40,193 nt of DNA, taken from the NCBI RefSeq assembly GCF_000143415.4, contig NW_003314433.1, positions 1-40,193 on the forward strand, in the 5' to 3' direction. Within the stretch, counting starts at the first letter, position 1. Every line of letters begins with the position of its first letter. The notes beneath the pieces are model-generated. The model had not been told where the DNA came from. It did no database searches and was given only the letters and a program-made list of their open reading frames with translations. Source of the stretch: Selaginella moellendorffii. Taxonomy: Eukaryota > Streptophyta > Lycopodiopsida > Selaginellales > Selaginellaceae. Below, in pieces: positions 20,607 to 31,720 of the stretch. Both the position numbers and the translations under genes were made by a program.

Positions 20607-21485
20607 ATGGAGATTGCAAGTCAGGGGATTCATTTGGGACTGGTGCCGCCTCTGCCGTGGCGACCTCTTTGCGTGCTTGCAATCAGTGCTCTTGCAATAG
20701 CCTTGCACTTCGGCCTATGGGTATAGAATTGTTTTGCTTAGATCGAGAGGGTTGCAATTCAATATCCAGGTATGGTCACTGGATCACCGCATAGCCTCCT
20801 CTTTGTTTCGATGCCTCTGGTCATCATCGCTGTTCTATGGCTGCGCTGCAAGCCCCTGAGCAAAGGAGAGAACGTCAGGGTGTTCTTGGGTTTCGCTGAG
20901 CATCGCATTTGCTAGCAAGTCCGATGGTGACAAAGGCATCACTTTCCTGGGGGATTTGATGGCTTTCCTGGCGGCTGTTGCGTTTATGGGCTACATGTTT
21001 GCTGGGAACAATCTGATAAGTGAAGCTCTAGACTTATCGTTCTCTTTTTCTTTGCAAACTTGGATGAACTGTTGGATTTCATTGTTTCTGTGGGTATTGT
21101 TTGTTATCTCTATGCCTTCCCTGTAACGGCTGGAGGAGCTCTCATTCTGGGTCGCTTGTGAGTTTATGGAGAACTACCATTCCAGATCCTGGAAGATTGG
21201 TGGACCTTTTGCATGGACAAAGCGAGGTTAAAGGATATAGTTACTTAAAATTGACAAAGGAGTTACTTGCAGATTTTTTGGGCTCCAACGCTTTTTTTTG
21301 GCAATCGGCCCAAGTCACATGTTGTCAAGTACAAGGGGCCTTTGATCATTTCTATGGTTGTCACACTAGAACCTGTGATCGGATCTCTCATCGGCTGGGC
21401 GATTCACGCCTGGTACAAGCAAAGTAATTGCAAAATCTATAAAGCAACTAAGACAGGTTTATTGCTTTCCTCTGCTGCAACTTGA
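20607..21485 (+). pseudogene. DMT/EamA-family transporter, decayed
   Basis: Successive plus-strand pieces follow the order of a ten-helix drug/metabolite transporter. They are LCVLAISALAIALHFGLWV (20,660-20,723), HSLLFVSMPLVIIAVLWLR (about 20,790-20,850), ITFLGDLMAFLAAVAFMGYM (about 20,938-20,999), FIVSVGIVCYLYAFPV (about 21,077) and KYKGPLIISMVVTLEPVIGS (about 21,325-21,390). The GDLMAFLAAVAFMGY and LEPVIGSLIGW stretches are typical EamA signatures. A stop follows the first piece, one frameshift without an intron lies between pieces two and three (20,870-20,890), and expected helices are missing. Some breaks might be introns, but the gene as a whole looks dead. Such proteins export small metabolites; the substrate is unknown. 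Confidence 0.6.
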
Positions 21486-21618
21486 AAGATCTTCATCTGG
21501 ATAAATGCAAACTTATCAATGACGATGCCATTACAGCTCCGCGATCGATGAGCTCCCTTCGAGTGCTCAACCTTGCAAGCTGTCCAATCTCTGGCGCAAC
21601 ACTAGAGACGATCTAGCG
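21486..21618 (+). pseudogene. LRR fragment (AMN1/F-box-LRR type)
   Basis: The frame reads DLHLDKCKLINDDAITAPRS then MSSLRVLNLASCPISGATLE and ends in a stop at 21,618. This is the spacing of cysteine-containing leucine-rich repeats of F-box/LRR proteins (LxLxxC..I.D.A, then L..L.LxxC.I). Only about one and a half repeats are present, immediately after the transporter relic. A further scrap at about 21,930-21,990 (NYRLVRKRWKIVAK) resembles the end of an F-box but is too short to be sure. Confidence 0.4.
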
Positions 21619-22192
21619 AGTAAGTTTTTGGGGTTTTCTCGTACCTATACCAAACGGTTTCTTCTTTCCAGGAACAAGTATCAAGGTGATGTGTGTTAGT
21701 ATTCCAGGAACACTGTTCAAGCAGACTTATCCAAGGCTTCCACATATACGATTGGTAAATTACATCTACCGAGGTATGGCTACAATAACATTTTTATTTC
21801 TATAGTATTTCTTTGCCCCCGTGTTATCACGTGAATATTAGTTGGGAGCGCCTATACTCACATATAAGCCTTTTCAGAGATTTTGCATTTGCGCTTACAG
21901 CCATCTTGATTGATAAGCAAGTACAATAACTATCGACTGGTTCGCAAGCGCTGGAAAATCGTCGCAAAGATTCTTCTCTCAAGGTACGATGCTTCTTCCA
22001 TATCGCTTTTAGCGCTCTGAAATGGATTTGTTTCTATCTTACCAGCTTGCTCAACGGCTCACGAGTCTTTACCATAGCCTCTTCTATTAGTTGAGTGTGA
22101 TCTCTCGAGAATTCCATAGCTTCACCATTGGAAACGGTGGCGAAAGCTTGACAACCGTATACTCTTTCGACTTGACAGTAGAGAAAGAAGAT
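21619..22192. other. Intergenic between relics and IMP3
   Basis: Apart from the weak F-box-like scrap near 21,930-21,990, no gene is visible. This stretch includes the IMP3 3' flank (22,192 leftwards). Confidence 0.35.
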
Positions 22193-22980
22193 CTAGCTCA
22201 AGAGGTCGTAGTCATCCAGGCGATCGTTGTACTGGAGCACCTTCCTCTTGATCTTGGAAGTGTCAACCCATGTCACAAAGTCTTCCATGTTTCTCGTCAC
22301 CAGGAACGCTGGATCTGTGATTGTGTCTGGTCCTACTCTAATGTCTGTGAGATCATCACTGTCAAGGGAAAAAAAAGTTTGATTTTGCTCGTAAAGAAGA
22401 AAAGGATACGCCCTTGCTCCACGAAAGTCACAGCGTCCTTGAGATTCTCGGCAAAGTGGAGCTTCATTAGCACCACTGCCAATCTCCTCCTGAGAGAAAA
22501 CGAGAGGATCAAAAAGTTCTATCTCAGTCCGGATGGAAGATGGAATTTTTACCTGCAAATCGCTGAAGAAGCGAGACTCTCGCACTGAGCCAAGCTCTTT
22601 TTGGTCGGGATGATTCCCATGTTATACCTGGAAGAGCTCTACTCTAAGCAGCGAGAAAAAAGAAAGAAAAGTTTTGCTCTTACAATTTGTCTAGCAGCTG
22701 ATCCGTCATTTGTATCCGGAATGGATCTTTGGGATCGAGCTTCTTGAGAATGCTGGTGAGCTTGGAAACCATTCCACAGATCCTGTTATAGCTGGAAAAC
22801 CAGGGAATCGAATCAGCGCTCGCGAGAAAACTATGGTGTTACTCACTGCTTGTAATCGTCGCGGCCGGTGACTCGGTAGCGCTGCATCACCTGGACCTCC
22901 CGCGAGTTCCTCTCGCGCTTCCATTCCAAGAAATTCACCTTCTTAAGCAGCCGCTGCTCGTGAAATTTGAGCTTCCTCAT
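22193..22980 (-). CDS. IMP3: U3 snoRNP protein IMP3
   Basis: Five exons join in frame: 22,980-22,847, 22,791-22,684, 22,627-22,553, 22,489-22,410 and 22,344-22,193. They give 182 aa, against 184 aa in human IMP3. The N-terminus [20 protein letters not shown], the [12 protein letters not shown] segment at about residues 105-117 and the C-terminus [20 protein letters not shown] / [12 protein letters not shown] are diagnostic. The second half is an S4-type RNA-binding fold. IMP3 works with MPP10 and IMP4 in the nucleolar SSU processome, promoting U3 snoRNA-pre-rRNA pairing for 18S maturation. All introns are 50-65 nt with GT-AG ends. It diverges from the NSUN4-like gene across 70 bp containing telo-box motifs. 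Confidence 0.95.
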
Positions 22981-23050
22981 CGCGCTCTCAAGAACCCTAA
23001 CAAAACCCTAGCCCTAATTCTTGGAGGGGGTGCGATCGAGGTGAGAGTGG
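22981..23050. promoter_or_regulatory. Bidirectional IMP3 / NSUN4-like promoter with telo-boxes
   Basis: Only 70 bp separate the two start codons. The interval contains AACCCTAA at 22,993-23,000 and AAAACCCTAGCCCTAA at 23,002-23,017. AAACCCTA telo-boxes are known in plant promoters of ribosomal-protein and ribosome-biogenesis genes. Transcription of both genes probably starts within or beside these motifs. Confidence 0.7.
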
Positions 23051-24523
23051 ATGATATCTCCTGTCTCTAGCTTGCGAGTCTCTCGATTCAAAGGCGCTGG
23101 CTCCTTTCTCGGCCGCTTGCGCGGCATTAGAAAGACACATTCCTGGGGCTCCGACGAGGAACTGGCAATGGAGGTCGATGTGGACGATGAATCCCTGGAA
23201 ATGCCGGAGCTAGACGCGCAGCAGCTAGATTTTCCACCTCCGGGGCGCAGGAATCCAAGGAAGCAATCCGGGAAGAAGTCTCTCTCCAAATCCAAGATGA
23301 AAAAGCTGCTCAAGCAAGAGCTCGAGAAGGAGAGAAAGTCCAACGTTTTCCACTCTTTCTCGGCCTTCTACGAAGAACAGTATGGAAGCGCGCGGTGGAG
23401 CTCTCTGATGGCGTGCCTCCTGTCAAAGCCCCGCGTTGCATGCCTCGTTAACAAGTACTGCAACGAGTCCAGCGTTCCTCCATCGACAAATTCCACTCGA
23501 GTTCCATTCCTCAAGCTTCCGGTCTACGAATCCAGCGCGCTCTTCCCTCATCCCGAGCGTGACACCCACAACGTCTTCGACTACTACCTCATGGATGCCG
23601 CGTCTGTGCTCGTCACCGAGGCTCTGGATCTCGAGGTGGGCGACAAAGTCTTGGATTTGTGTGCTGCTCCCGGAGGAAAAACTCTGGGAATTCTGCAGCA
23701 GCTGGATCTCCTCCAAGGCGCGCTGGTAGCAAACGAGCCATCGCCAACAAGGAGCAAGCGACTGTCGAAGGTACACACTGCATGTTTTTGTTTTTGTTCT
23801 TCCACTTTGTTTGCTTTGAACTGATCAAAGTCTCAGCTTTGCAGGTCATCTCCGAGTACGTGCCGGCAAATCTACGGACTTCCATTCGCGTCACCCGTCG
23901 CAATGGTATCAAATGGATGGAGCATGATCTCTATGACAAGGTGCACCGTTTTCTCACGCTAGCTGGGAATATGATCAACGTGTTCACGGGGTATTTGTTT
24001 GTAGGTGCTGGTGGACGCACCTTGTTCCTCCGAGCGACACTTGCTACACGACCCAAAGGAGCTCGGGACATGGACGCCCCGACGCACGGAGAATTGCGCA
24101 AAGCGGCAGCTCGCGCTCTTGTTTGCGGCTCTGCGAGCTGCCAAGCTCTATGGTAGGATTGTCTACTCGACGTGCTCCCTAAGTCAGCTAGAGAATGACA
24201 GTGTGATCTCAAAGGTGAGCACTGAGGCCATTGTTTATACTTTTTTCTCGTTGTTCCAGCTTTAACCTTTGGCTTGACAGGCACTAGAGAAAGGCAAGCT
24301 TGACTTCGAGATCATCCAAAAGCAGTGGCCGGTGGGAGAAAGGACGGAGCACGGCTGGATCATTCTCCCTGACGTTTCTCAAGGATGGGGTCCAATCTAC
24401 ATTGCGGTGCTCAAGAAGCTTAGCACGAAGCCGGAACTTTTCGAGGAGTGTGTCGAGGATCTAGAAGAGCTCCAAGACACCGACGGGGAGCCACTGCTGC
24501 TATTGCCAGGACCAGAGAGCTAG
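23051..24523 (+). CDS. NSUN4: NSUN4-like RNA (cytosine-5) methyltransferase
   Basis: Four exons join in frame: 23,051-23,770, 23,845-23,940, 24,005-24,214 and 24,281-24,523, giving 422 aa. The catalytic Rossmann fold starts with the SAM motif DLCAAPGGKT (residues 202-211). Motif IV is VDAPCSSERH (Cys279, product release), and YSTCSL carries the catalytic Cys329. The SSERH extension after motif IV and FDYYLMDAAS before motif I are characteristic of the NSUN3/NSUN4 branch, whose animal member methylates mitochondrial 12S rRNA. The first 120 residues are basic and poorly conserved (MISPVSSLRVSRFKGAGSFL) and could be an organelle-targeting extension; this is inferred. It shares a short promoter with IMP3. 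Confidence 0.92.
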
Positions 24524-24577
24524 CTAGCTAGCTCATCACAAGCCGTAAGTAGAGTTCCACAAAACTTCTGCTTCTTG

Positions 24578-24913
24578 TCAACGGAACACTCTCAAACTTT
24601 GGTGAGCAAAGCTTGATTTGATAGCAGCGAAGACTTTAAGATTCTTAACTTCCAGGATCTTTCTGCTCCTCCGCCGGCTTTCGATTCCATCAGGAATCAT
24701 CAGAGTTCGCTGTGCAACGATCACGCGCTCAAAAGCGTCAAACCCGTGACAAAGGGAAGACAAAGAGGAGAGAAAACTGTTGTTTGGAGCTCTCCTCTTC
24801 GCTGAAAAGGAGATCAAACGACCTCTCTTTGTCAAAGTAAGTCGGGAATAATCTTCCATCACATCATCTTGCTGACCACTAAACTTTAGAACATTTTTGT
24901 AGCTTTGCGCCAT
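24578..24913 (-). CDS. Possible small hypothetical protein (111 aa)
   Basis: The ORF from the ATG at 24,913 begins MAQSYKNVLKFSGQQDDVME and ends FAHQSLRVFR. It is basic, lacks hydrophobic segments and matches no family I know. It lies tail-to-tail with the NSUN4-like gene and head-to-head with PIP5K. It may be chance, since no splice or domain evidence supports it. Confidence 0.25.
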   Translation of the reverse strand: MAQSYKNVLKFSGQQDDVMEDYSRLTLTKRGRLISFSAKRRAPNNSFLSSLSSLCHGFDAFERVIVAQRTLMIPDGIESRRRSRKILEVKNLKVFAAIKSSFAHQSLRVFR

Positions 24914-25591
24914 AGCCACAGCGATTTGCAAGCACACAGCGCTCGAAAGGCCAAGAGGAAAAAAAAATTAACGTGGCTACGAAGTGGAGGGTCTCCATCT
25001 CCATTTGCTGATCGCCCACTATTGGCGACTGTGCCACGCGTCAGCCCAGCAAGGGTGTGCTCACATGGGCCAACCACATGGCTCCACGTAGTCCCTTGGA
25101 CGGCCGGCAGTGGGCCAGCAAGCGCCGACATGTCATGCAGCGGTCCGGTAGCCAGGACCTCGTCCGGCGAATAATCAGGGCAAGTGACGTGGCGGGCTGT
25201 GGGCCGCAGGATTAGATTCGAGCCCTCTCTGCCGTTAAGAGGATTAAAAGAAAGAGATTTGATGCTCCAGAGCATAGATTTTGAGGCTTGGGCGAGGTCC
25301 ACTCTAGGGTTTTGGGATTCGAGCACACGAATGGGGGCGAGCCAGGAGGCGCCTGGCGATGGAGCAGTGGAGATCGCGGTCAGGCTGATGCTGGTGAGAG
25401 AGAGATAATCTTCCCTTCGACAGCAGGCTTTCGTCGTTTCCATTGCGTGTCTGGGATTTGCCCCGAATTGCGGCTTGTTTGCTTGCGTCCATCGCTCGTA
25501 GCTTTCGTACTGATCGAAATACCGATGTGTGTGGTGTTGGCGCAGATGAGCAGTCCTAGTCCTACGTGAGCGGGTGTTGCGCCGAAAAACA
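24914..25591. promoter_or_regulatory. Upstream region and 5' leader of PIP5K
   Basis: This GC-richer intergenic stretch has no supported gene. It contains a GACGTGGC element (about 25,187, G-box-like) and a reverse telo-box CTAGGGTTTT (about 25,303). It probably holds the PIP5K promoter and 5' leader. Two short plus-strand ORFs here lack motifs. Confidence 0.4.
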
Positions 25592-28451
25592 ATGTTTCTC
25601 TCCTCGTCGACGGATTTGCTGGAACGTAGATCGAAGAAGAGGCAGGATTTCAGCTTCTTGAAGGGATCGGCGGGGGGATCCGTCATGCCGGCTGATGACG
25701 AAGATGACAGTGGCAATGCGGCGAATGTGGGAAACGGTGACAGGCCAGAGCTTCTCCTGGACGGCACTAGCGACGAGAAAGCTCTCCCAAACGGGGATCG
25801 CTATGTAGGGGCTCTGGTAGGAAACCTTCCAGAGGGGAGAGGGAAGTACATATGGGCGAACGGCTCCTGGTACGAGGGGCAGTGGGAGAAAGGGAAGAAG
25901 TCGGGTCGTGGGAAGTTCGTGTGGCCGTCCGGGGCGTTCTACGAGGGGGAGTTTGCCGGGGGATTCATGCAAGGTCTCGGGAACTTTCGAGCTCCCAATG
26001 GTGCCGTCTACAAGGGGAACTGGAGCATGAACTTGAAGCATGGTCTCGGACGGCTCCGCTATGCCAACGGTGACAAGTATGAGGGCGCCTGGAAGCACGG
26101 CTTGCAAGATGGTTTCGGGAAGTACGTGTGGACGAACAAGAACGTCTACGTTGGGGACTGGAAGGCTGGTGTGATGACGGGAAAGGGAGTTCTAAGGTGG
26201 GGGATGGGCGATGCCTTCAATGGGGAGTGGCTGAATGGGATGGAGCATGGCCGTGGAGTTTACTACTGGGCGGATGGAAGTATTTTCGTGGGAACCTGGA
26301 GCCGGGGACTGAAAGACGGCAAGGGAGTTTTCTATCCCGCTGGGACGCTGCCGTTGGACATGAGCACGCGAGAGAACCTCATGCTCAACAAAGTGGAGGA
26401 GTATCTCGCAACCGGGATTGCCAAGGACTGGACGTCGGTGGGATCGTGGAAGAATGGGAGGAGGGAGCTGGATTCGAGGTTCATTACGAGCAGTGGCTCG
26501 GGAAATCTGGATCAGCAGATCAAGAAGAATGTGTGGCTGGGCAGACGGTGGAGTTTAGAAGGGCCTTTGGAAAGGGTGCTGGGCCTCGAGTCGTTCTTCA
26601 TAGGCGGGGAAGCGATCTTAGAGGAAGAGAAAGATGACGTTCCGGAAGTTGCTCCCATTCTGGAGAGGGAGTACGCGCAAGGTGTTCTTATCAATGAGAT
26701 TGTGAAGCAGCCGATAGGAAGTGTGTTGTCAAAGAGCTCCAGGAGAAAACGCCGACGCCAACCAAGGGAGCCGAAAAGACCGGGTGAAACGATCTTCAAA
26801 GGACACAGAAGTTATGATCTCATGCTTACTTTGCAAATAGGCATCAGGTAATGCGGCTGGATTTTCTGTGCTTGTTCATACGATCTTAAGTTTTAGTTTT
26901 GCTTGTCAGGTACACGGTTGGAAAGGTAACTCCAGAGCCATGTAACAACATCGGTCCTCTGGATTTTGGCTCAAAGGCTTCCGTGAGAATGAAGTTTCCA
27001 AAGATGGGATCACAAGTAACTCCTTGTCATAGAACGGTCGATTTCGCGTGGAAGGACTACTGTCCAAGAGTTTTCAAGTAAGCAGATGCATTGCTGATGT
27101 TTGATCTAGCCTGCTCTGTTTCTAAATTTTGCAGACGATTGCGGGAAATGTTTAAGATCGATGCAGCCGACTACATGCTCTCTATCTGCGGTAATTCTGC
27201 ACTAAGAGAGCTTCCATCCCCGGGAAAGAGTGGCAGCGTGTTCTTTTTGTCCAACGACGATCGTTTTATGATCAAGACTATGCGCAAGTCAGAAGTGAAG
27301 GTACATACGTAGCTAGCTGGCTCTCTTTTATCAGTTTTTCTTGTCTTCGACAGGTGTTGCTGAGAATGCTTCGAAGCTATTACAATCACGTAAGCTCGTA
27401 CGACAATACATTGATTACAAAGTTTTTCGGCCTGCATCGTGTGAAGCCTCAGGGTGGGCAGAAGGTAGTTGTCAGAAAGTGATTTGACATGGAGCAATTT
27501 CAACGTATTTGTTACAGGTCCGGTTCGTAGTCATGGGTAACATGTTTTGCACGGACTTGAGGATACACCGCCGATATGATTTGAAAGGATCGCTTCAAGG
27601 ACGTTGCACTGGCGAGGCCGACATCGATGAGAACACCACGTTGAAAGACTTGGATTTGGACTACGTCTTCCATCTGGAACCAAGTTGGCGCGACGCTTTG
27701 ATAAAGTAAGTTTCTTTCTCATTCTTCATGGGAGTTCGTTCTGACATTTTCCTTAAACTGATGAAGGCAGATAGCCTCTGATTGCAAGTTCCTCGAGTCT
27801 CAACATATAATGGATTACAGCCTCCTGTTGGGGCTTCACTTTCGAGCGCCACACTTTTATCAACCTTCCAAAGGAACCATTCCCGATGGTGGTAAGAGCA
27901 AAGCTTGCTTTACGATAGTCTAAGCCGTGTTTTCCAGAGGAGGAGTGGACGCCTGCTAGGAGTCTAGTACTTGTTCCACGGGATCAAGGAAAGAGAACCA
28001 TGAGCTCCCACATACGAGGAAAGCCTCTTACGGCCGCTGGAATCGCCGAAGCCGATGACAATGCAGAGGTTGATTTGCTTCTGCCAGGAACTGCTCGGTA
28101 AGAGTATCCCTGCAAGTTTGGATTTCGATCTTGACAACCATGGAGTTGATTCCTCGCAGGCTGCAAATCCAGCTGGGAGTAAACATGCCCGCTCGAGCCG
28201 ATCGAAAGCCTCGAAAAAAGGAGGAGAGCAACGACGAGGAAGAATCGCTGGACGAGGTGCACGACGTGGTTCTCTACCTGGGCGTGATTGACATCCTCCA
28301 GGAATACGACGTGGGCAAGAGGATCGAGCACGCGTACAAATCGCTCCAGTTTGATCCAGTGTCGATATCAGCGATCGAGCCCGCTAGTTACTCACAGCGC
28401 TTCCAAGACTTTCTTTGTAAGATATTTCCAAGCAACGATTCGAATGGCTAG
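25592..28451 (+). CDS. PIP5K: MORN-type phosphatidylinositol-4-phosphate 5-kinase
   Basis: Eight exons join in frame: 25,592-26,847, 26,910-27,077, 27,135-27,300, 27,354-27,464, 27,518-27,705, 27,767-27,891, 27,938-28,097 and 28,160-28,451, giving 821 aa. Residues 71 to about 250 form eight MORN repeats ([16 protein letters not shown] type), which bind membranes or regulators. The PIPK catalytic domain begins near 410 and shows [24 protein letters not shown] and the metal-binding [20 protein letters not shown]. It phosphorylates PI4P to PI(4,5)P2 at the plasma membrane, feeding signalling, trafficking and polar growth. The combination of N-terminal MORNs and a C-terminal kinase is the plant type-B layout. 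The first ATG in frame, at 25,592, was taken as the start. Confidence 0.95.
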
Positions 28452-29021
28452 TTAGGGTTCTCCGTTTACTGAGAATTAGGGTTCTTCGTTTGTAATAGGG
28501 GCGGGATGGGCGCGACAGAGCGATGGATGGCGCAAAAGAGATGTGAGTCGCTCCACAATCCCTATTTTCTCTCTCGCTCTCGCACATTTCCATCGCAATC
28601 ACGCCAGTTAGTGCTCTGCGCATCGAGTTTTGTTTCTTTCGCTTCCATTTTTATTTTATTTTGTGCTTTCTTTTCATGTTGATGGAGGTCAGATCAAGAT
28701 TGTAGGGCACAGCTGACAGAGGGAAATAAAAAAGAGAGAATGAACGCGCATGCTTCGTCTTCTACCACTTGCTCGATTCATCCATCCATCCATCCTCGTC
28801 CCTTTTTCTTTTTTCTTTTTTTTTTCCTCTTTTTATTAGGCGCGTTCTTAAGCACATATGCCAACATTTCTCTTTTTACTTTGTAGCTAGTCTCTTTTGT
28901 TTCGCAAATATCTTCCCTCTGCGGCCTCTGGCACAAGTTATCCCAAAGGTTTTGAGTCTACTTTCTTTGTTTTGTTTCTTCTCCTTTTTTTTTCTTTCTT
29001 GTTCCTGGCTGGCCGCTGGCA
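28452..29021. other. Intergenic with pyrimidine-rich leader
   Basis: After the PIP5K stop there is no supported gene. From about 28,780 to 29,010 the plus strand is strongly T/C-rich with long T runs. This fits a 5' leader or promoter of the downstream SOSEKI gene. Confidence 0.4.
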
Positions 29022-29416
29022 TGAACTGTGAATCGACGGATTCTTGCTTTAAAGCTCATTGCCAAGTGCCAGAGACGCCACCCTCTCGAATCATATTAAC
29101 CCAGATCCATGAGCACGAAGTAGCGAAGCATGATTTGGTTAACTTGGTGGAATTGATTACAATGGAGCCTTTTGCAGATTCCAGATGGCTACGCGTGAGC
29201 CTCCAAGTAGACAGTGAGACGGGACGCTGCAAGTTTGTCTCTTATATATCCAATGCGCGCCCTTTACAGTGGCTGACTTACAAACCATGCAACTTTGCGA
29301 ATGGGAGGAGGGAAATATCATCAATGATCGCTCGAGCTTTTGAGCTCGGCGTCATGGTTAGCTGCCGTGTCACTTCACAGCGAGCTGTGCATACCGGAGT
29401 CCTCACTGTTGTTTGA
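29022..29416 (+). CDS. 131-aa upstream ORF before SOSEKI, unknown
   Basis: The ORF starts MNCESTDSCFKAHCQVPETP and contains LVNLVELITMEPFADSRWLR and KFVSYISNARPLQWLTYKPC. It ends 137 nt before the SOSEKI ATG on the same strand and in a different frame. The open frame extends still further upstream through the T/C-rich leader. It may be a long upstream ORF, a separate small gene, or chance. I recognise no domain, and no splice join to the DIX exon is obvious. Confidence 0.3.
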
Positions 29417-29553
29417 GGTATCAAGGTTCAAGCATCCCCATCAGGAATGGCTGCTTGTGTCAATTCTTCCTAAGGCTGAGAGGAGAAGGACTTGGTTTCA
29501 AGCAGCGACTTCCATCGTTCAATGTTGTGAGGCTCTTCCTCCTCCTTTCAAGG

Positions 29554-31403
29554 ATGAGCAGCTCCAAGCAAGCACAGGTGGTATACTATCTGTGCAGGAA
29601 GGGGTCTTTGGAGCAGCCACACTTGATAGATGTTGGATTCACGCAAGAGAATGAGCTGCTTCTCAGCGGTAAGTGCTTTCTTTACTATTCAAGATGCTCT
29701 GCGTGGTCTGAACTGAATGTGTTTCTATCTTTTCTCTTCAGATGTGAAGCGAAGTCTTGTTGCTATCCGCGGTAGGGGCATGCCGGATTTGTTCTCTTGG
29801 TCCTACAAAACGTACGGGTCTTATTCTCGGAGTTCCTGTTCTTGCATTTTTCTAATGCTCGCGCTCGTGTTTCATTTCTTTTCTTTTTTGTTCTTTGTCA
29901 AACAACAGGAAGTACAAGAATGACTTCATCTGGCACGATGTCTCCGATAATGATGTGGTTCTTCCTATGAACGATGCCGACTACATTTTGAAAGGATCTG
30001 AGATTGTTGATGGAGGTAAATAGAAAAAAGAATAGACTTTCATAGTCTCTTCTCTTCTTGATTTTTTATGACTCGATTTTTCAATGCAGAATGCGAGCAT
30101 TGTCCACATGACTCTGATAGCGAGATTCAGTGCAAACTAATGCTCAAAGAACACGCCTGTCTCGCCAAGTCTCCTGTTCATCGAGCCTTTCCTCTGGAAG
30201 AATGCGTTATCCAGACCACAAATCATCCTACAGCCGACACCAGTGCCAGGAACAGCAACGAGCTCAAGCTGTGCAAGCAGAGGTCAAATTTGGATCATGG
30301 TAACAGTATTACAACTCAAACAGATGACGAAGAACTCCCAGTCCGAGCTCCAAAGCACGAATGCTGCCAATGCCGAGGAGAGAAGCCTCTTCCAAATCCA
30401 CCACCGCTTGCTTCAAGTAAGGAAGTACCTCCTGCGAGCTGTGCCGACAAGACCCCTCAACGAAAAGCAATCACTGTTTTTGGAGGGATTGAGTCGGGTT
30501 TTAAGGACGACAGTGGAAGAACAAAAAAGGTCGGTGGATCGTCGCTTATATTCAGGCAAATGCTCCCCTGTGCCGACATTGGGACCAGAGCTCAGCAAAA
30601 TGGGTTTACCGGGCAGAAGCAGGATTTGGCTGCTGTTTCCAAGGAGAATGGGAGCTGGAAGCAAAGCTGTAAAGTCTGGAAGAAGAATGGAGGACGCTTG
30701 TCTCCACTTTTGGACAGGGGAACAAAGATAGTGTCGGACGGTCGGCACAGCTATGACTCCAAGCAACACTCTCTTCTTCCCGGCACACCGACAAGCAAGT
30801 ATCAAGATTTCCAGAGCCAGCGCTACAGTACGCTTACTCGGTATAGACCTCGGCATTCTTTTTCTAACAGGTAAGTTGTGACTGGTGCTCTTTGTAACTT
30901 GAGATGGTCTAATCGCTTTTGGTTTCTTTCAGTGACTACTTTGATTCTTACGACTTGTTTACGAGGCCCGAGAAAGTTAAGGAGGTGGACGCGAGACCAT
31001 CCAACGCATCCAGGGTCAGCCTCGAGTCGCTCTACGAGGTTGATTGCAGGGCCAAGACTTTCGACTGTGTTGTGGATCAGCAAGCGAGAGGATCTCCGGC
31101 CGCTGGGAAATGCGGCGATGACAACTCCATCCCGTCGGTTGGCAACCATATCATCTCGAAGCTCGTCCTGGAGGCCAAAGCCAACGAGGAGAAGGATAAA
31201 GTCTGGTGGGAGGGGATTCGATCCACGCCGAGAAGAGAGAACAGGGCCAACGACGAAAGGTAAGATATTTCTTTCGGCTTTTTGGCTCTTTTGGTTTTTA
31301 GATCTTTGTTTCTTCTCTCTTTTCCAGGATGCGTAAGAACAAACTCGATTGGGAAAAGAACTTACAGGACGCAGTGAACATGATCATACGACCTCCACAA
31401 TAA
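29554..31403 (+). CDS. SOK: SOSEKI polarity protein (DIX-like domain)
   Basis: Six exons join in frame: 29,554-29,668, 29,742-29,811, 29,909-30,015, 30,090-30,870, 30,933-31,259 and 31,328-31,403, giving 491 aa. Residues 9-98 form the plant DIX-like (DUF966) domain. Its landmarks are VVYYLCRKGSLEQPHLIDV, LVAIRGRGMPDLFSWSYK, KNDFIWHDVSDNDVVLP and DYILKGSEIVD. SOSEKI proteins polymerise through this domain and mark cell corners or edges relative to plant body axes. The rest is low-complexity and Ser/Lys-rich, with CEHCPHDSDSE after the domain and a conserved-looking SDYFDSYDLFTRPEKVKEVD block in exon 5. Only eight residues precede the domain. A long upstream ORF lies 137 nt before the start. 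Confidence 0.92.
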
Positions 31404-31720
31404 CAGTGATAGGTGACCATCCTCCTCTCTTTTTTCCTTCTTCTTCCACTCCATTCCAAAAGCTCTCGCTTCGTTTTGGTTTTGATACGTCTGGGTTCCC
31501 CTCTAGCACTCTAGAAGCTGAACTGGCAATTGAAAATACAGATGTTGGCTTCTAGACTGCTAGAGGAGCATCAGCGAGAACAAAAAAATAGCTTACTAGT
31601 TTAATGTATGATCTTCTATACAATGGAATCGTACAAGAAGAACAAGACACGTAAGATGCCCAGTCCAAGACATGACAAAGGAGTGGTGTTAGGCCGTGAT
31701 GGTTTTGTGTTTTTCGAGAA
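31404..31720. other. Intergenic between SOSEKI and hydrolase
   Basis: This 317-nt spacer has only short unsupported ORFs. It should contain the SOSEKI 3' end and the hydrolase promoter. Confidence 0.4.

Noticed and set aside
22091-22588. Plus-strand 165-aa ORF over IMP3
   Set aside because: It is antisense to the conserved IMP3 exons and has no domain of its own.
25574-25591. Earlier start for PIP5K
   Set aside because: The codon at 25,574 is GTG. The first ATG in frame is at 25,592.
28769-29021. In-frame N-terminal extension of the upstream ORF (hydrophobic Phe/Leu-rich)
   Set aside because: It is simply translation of a T/C-rich leader. The first ATG after it, at 29,022, is a better start.
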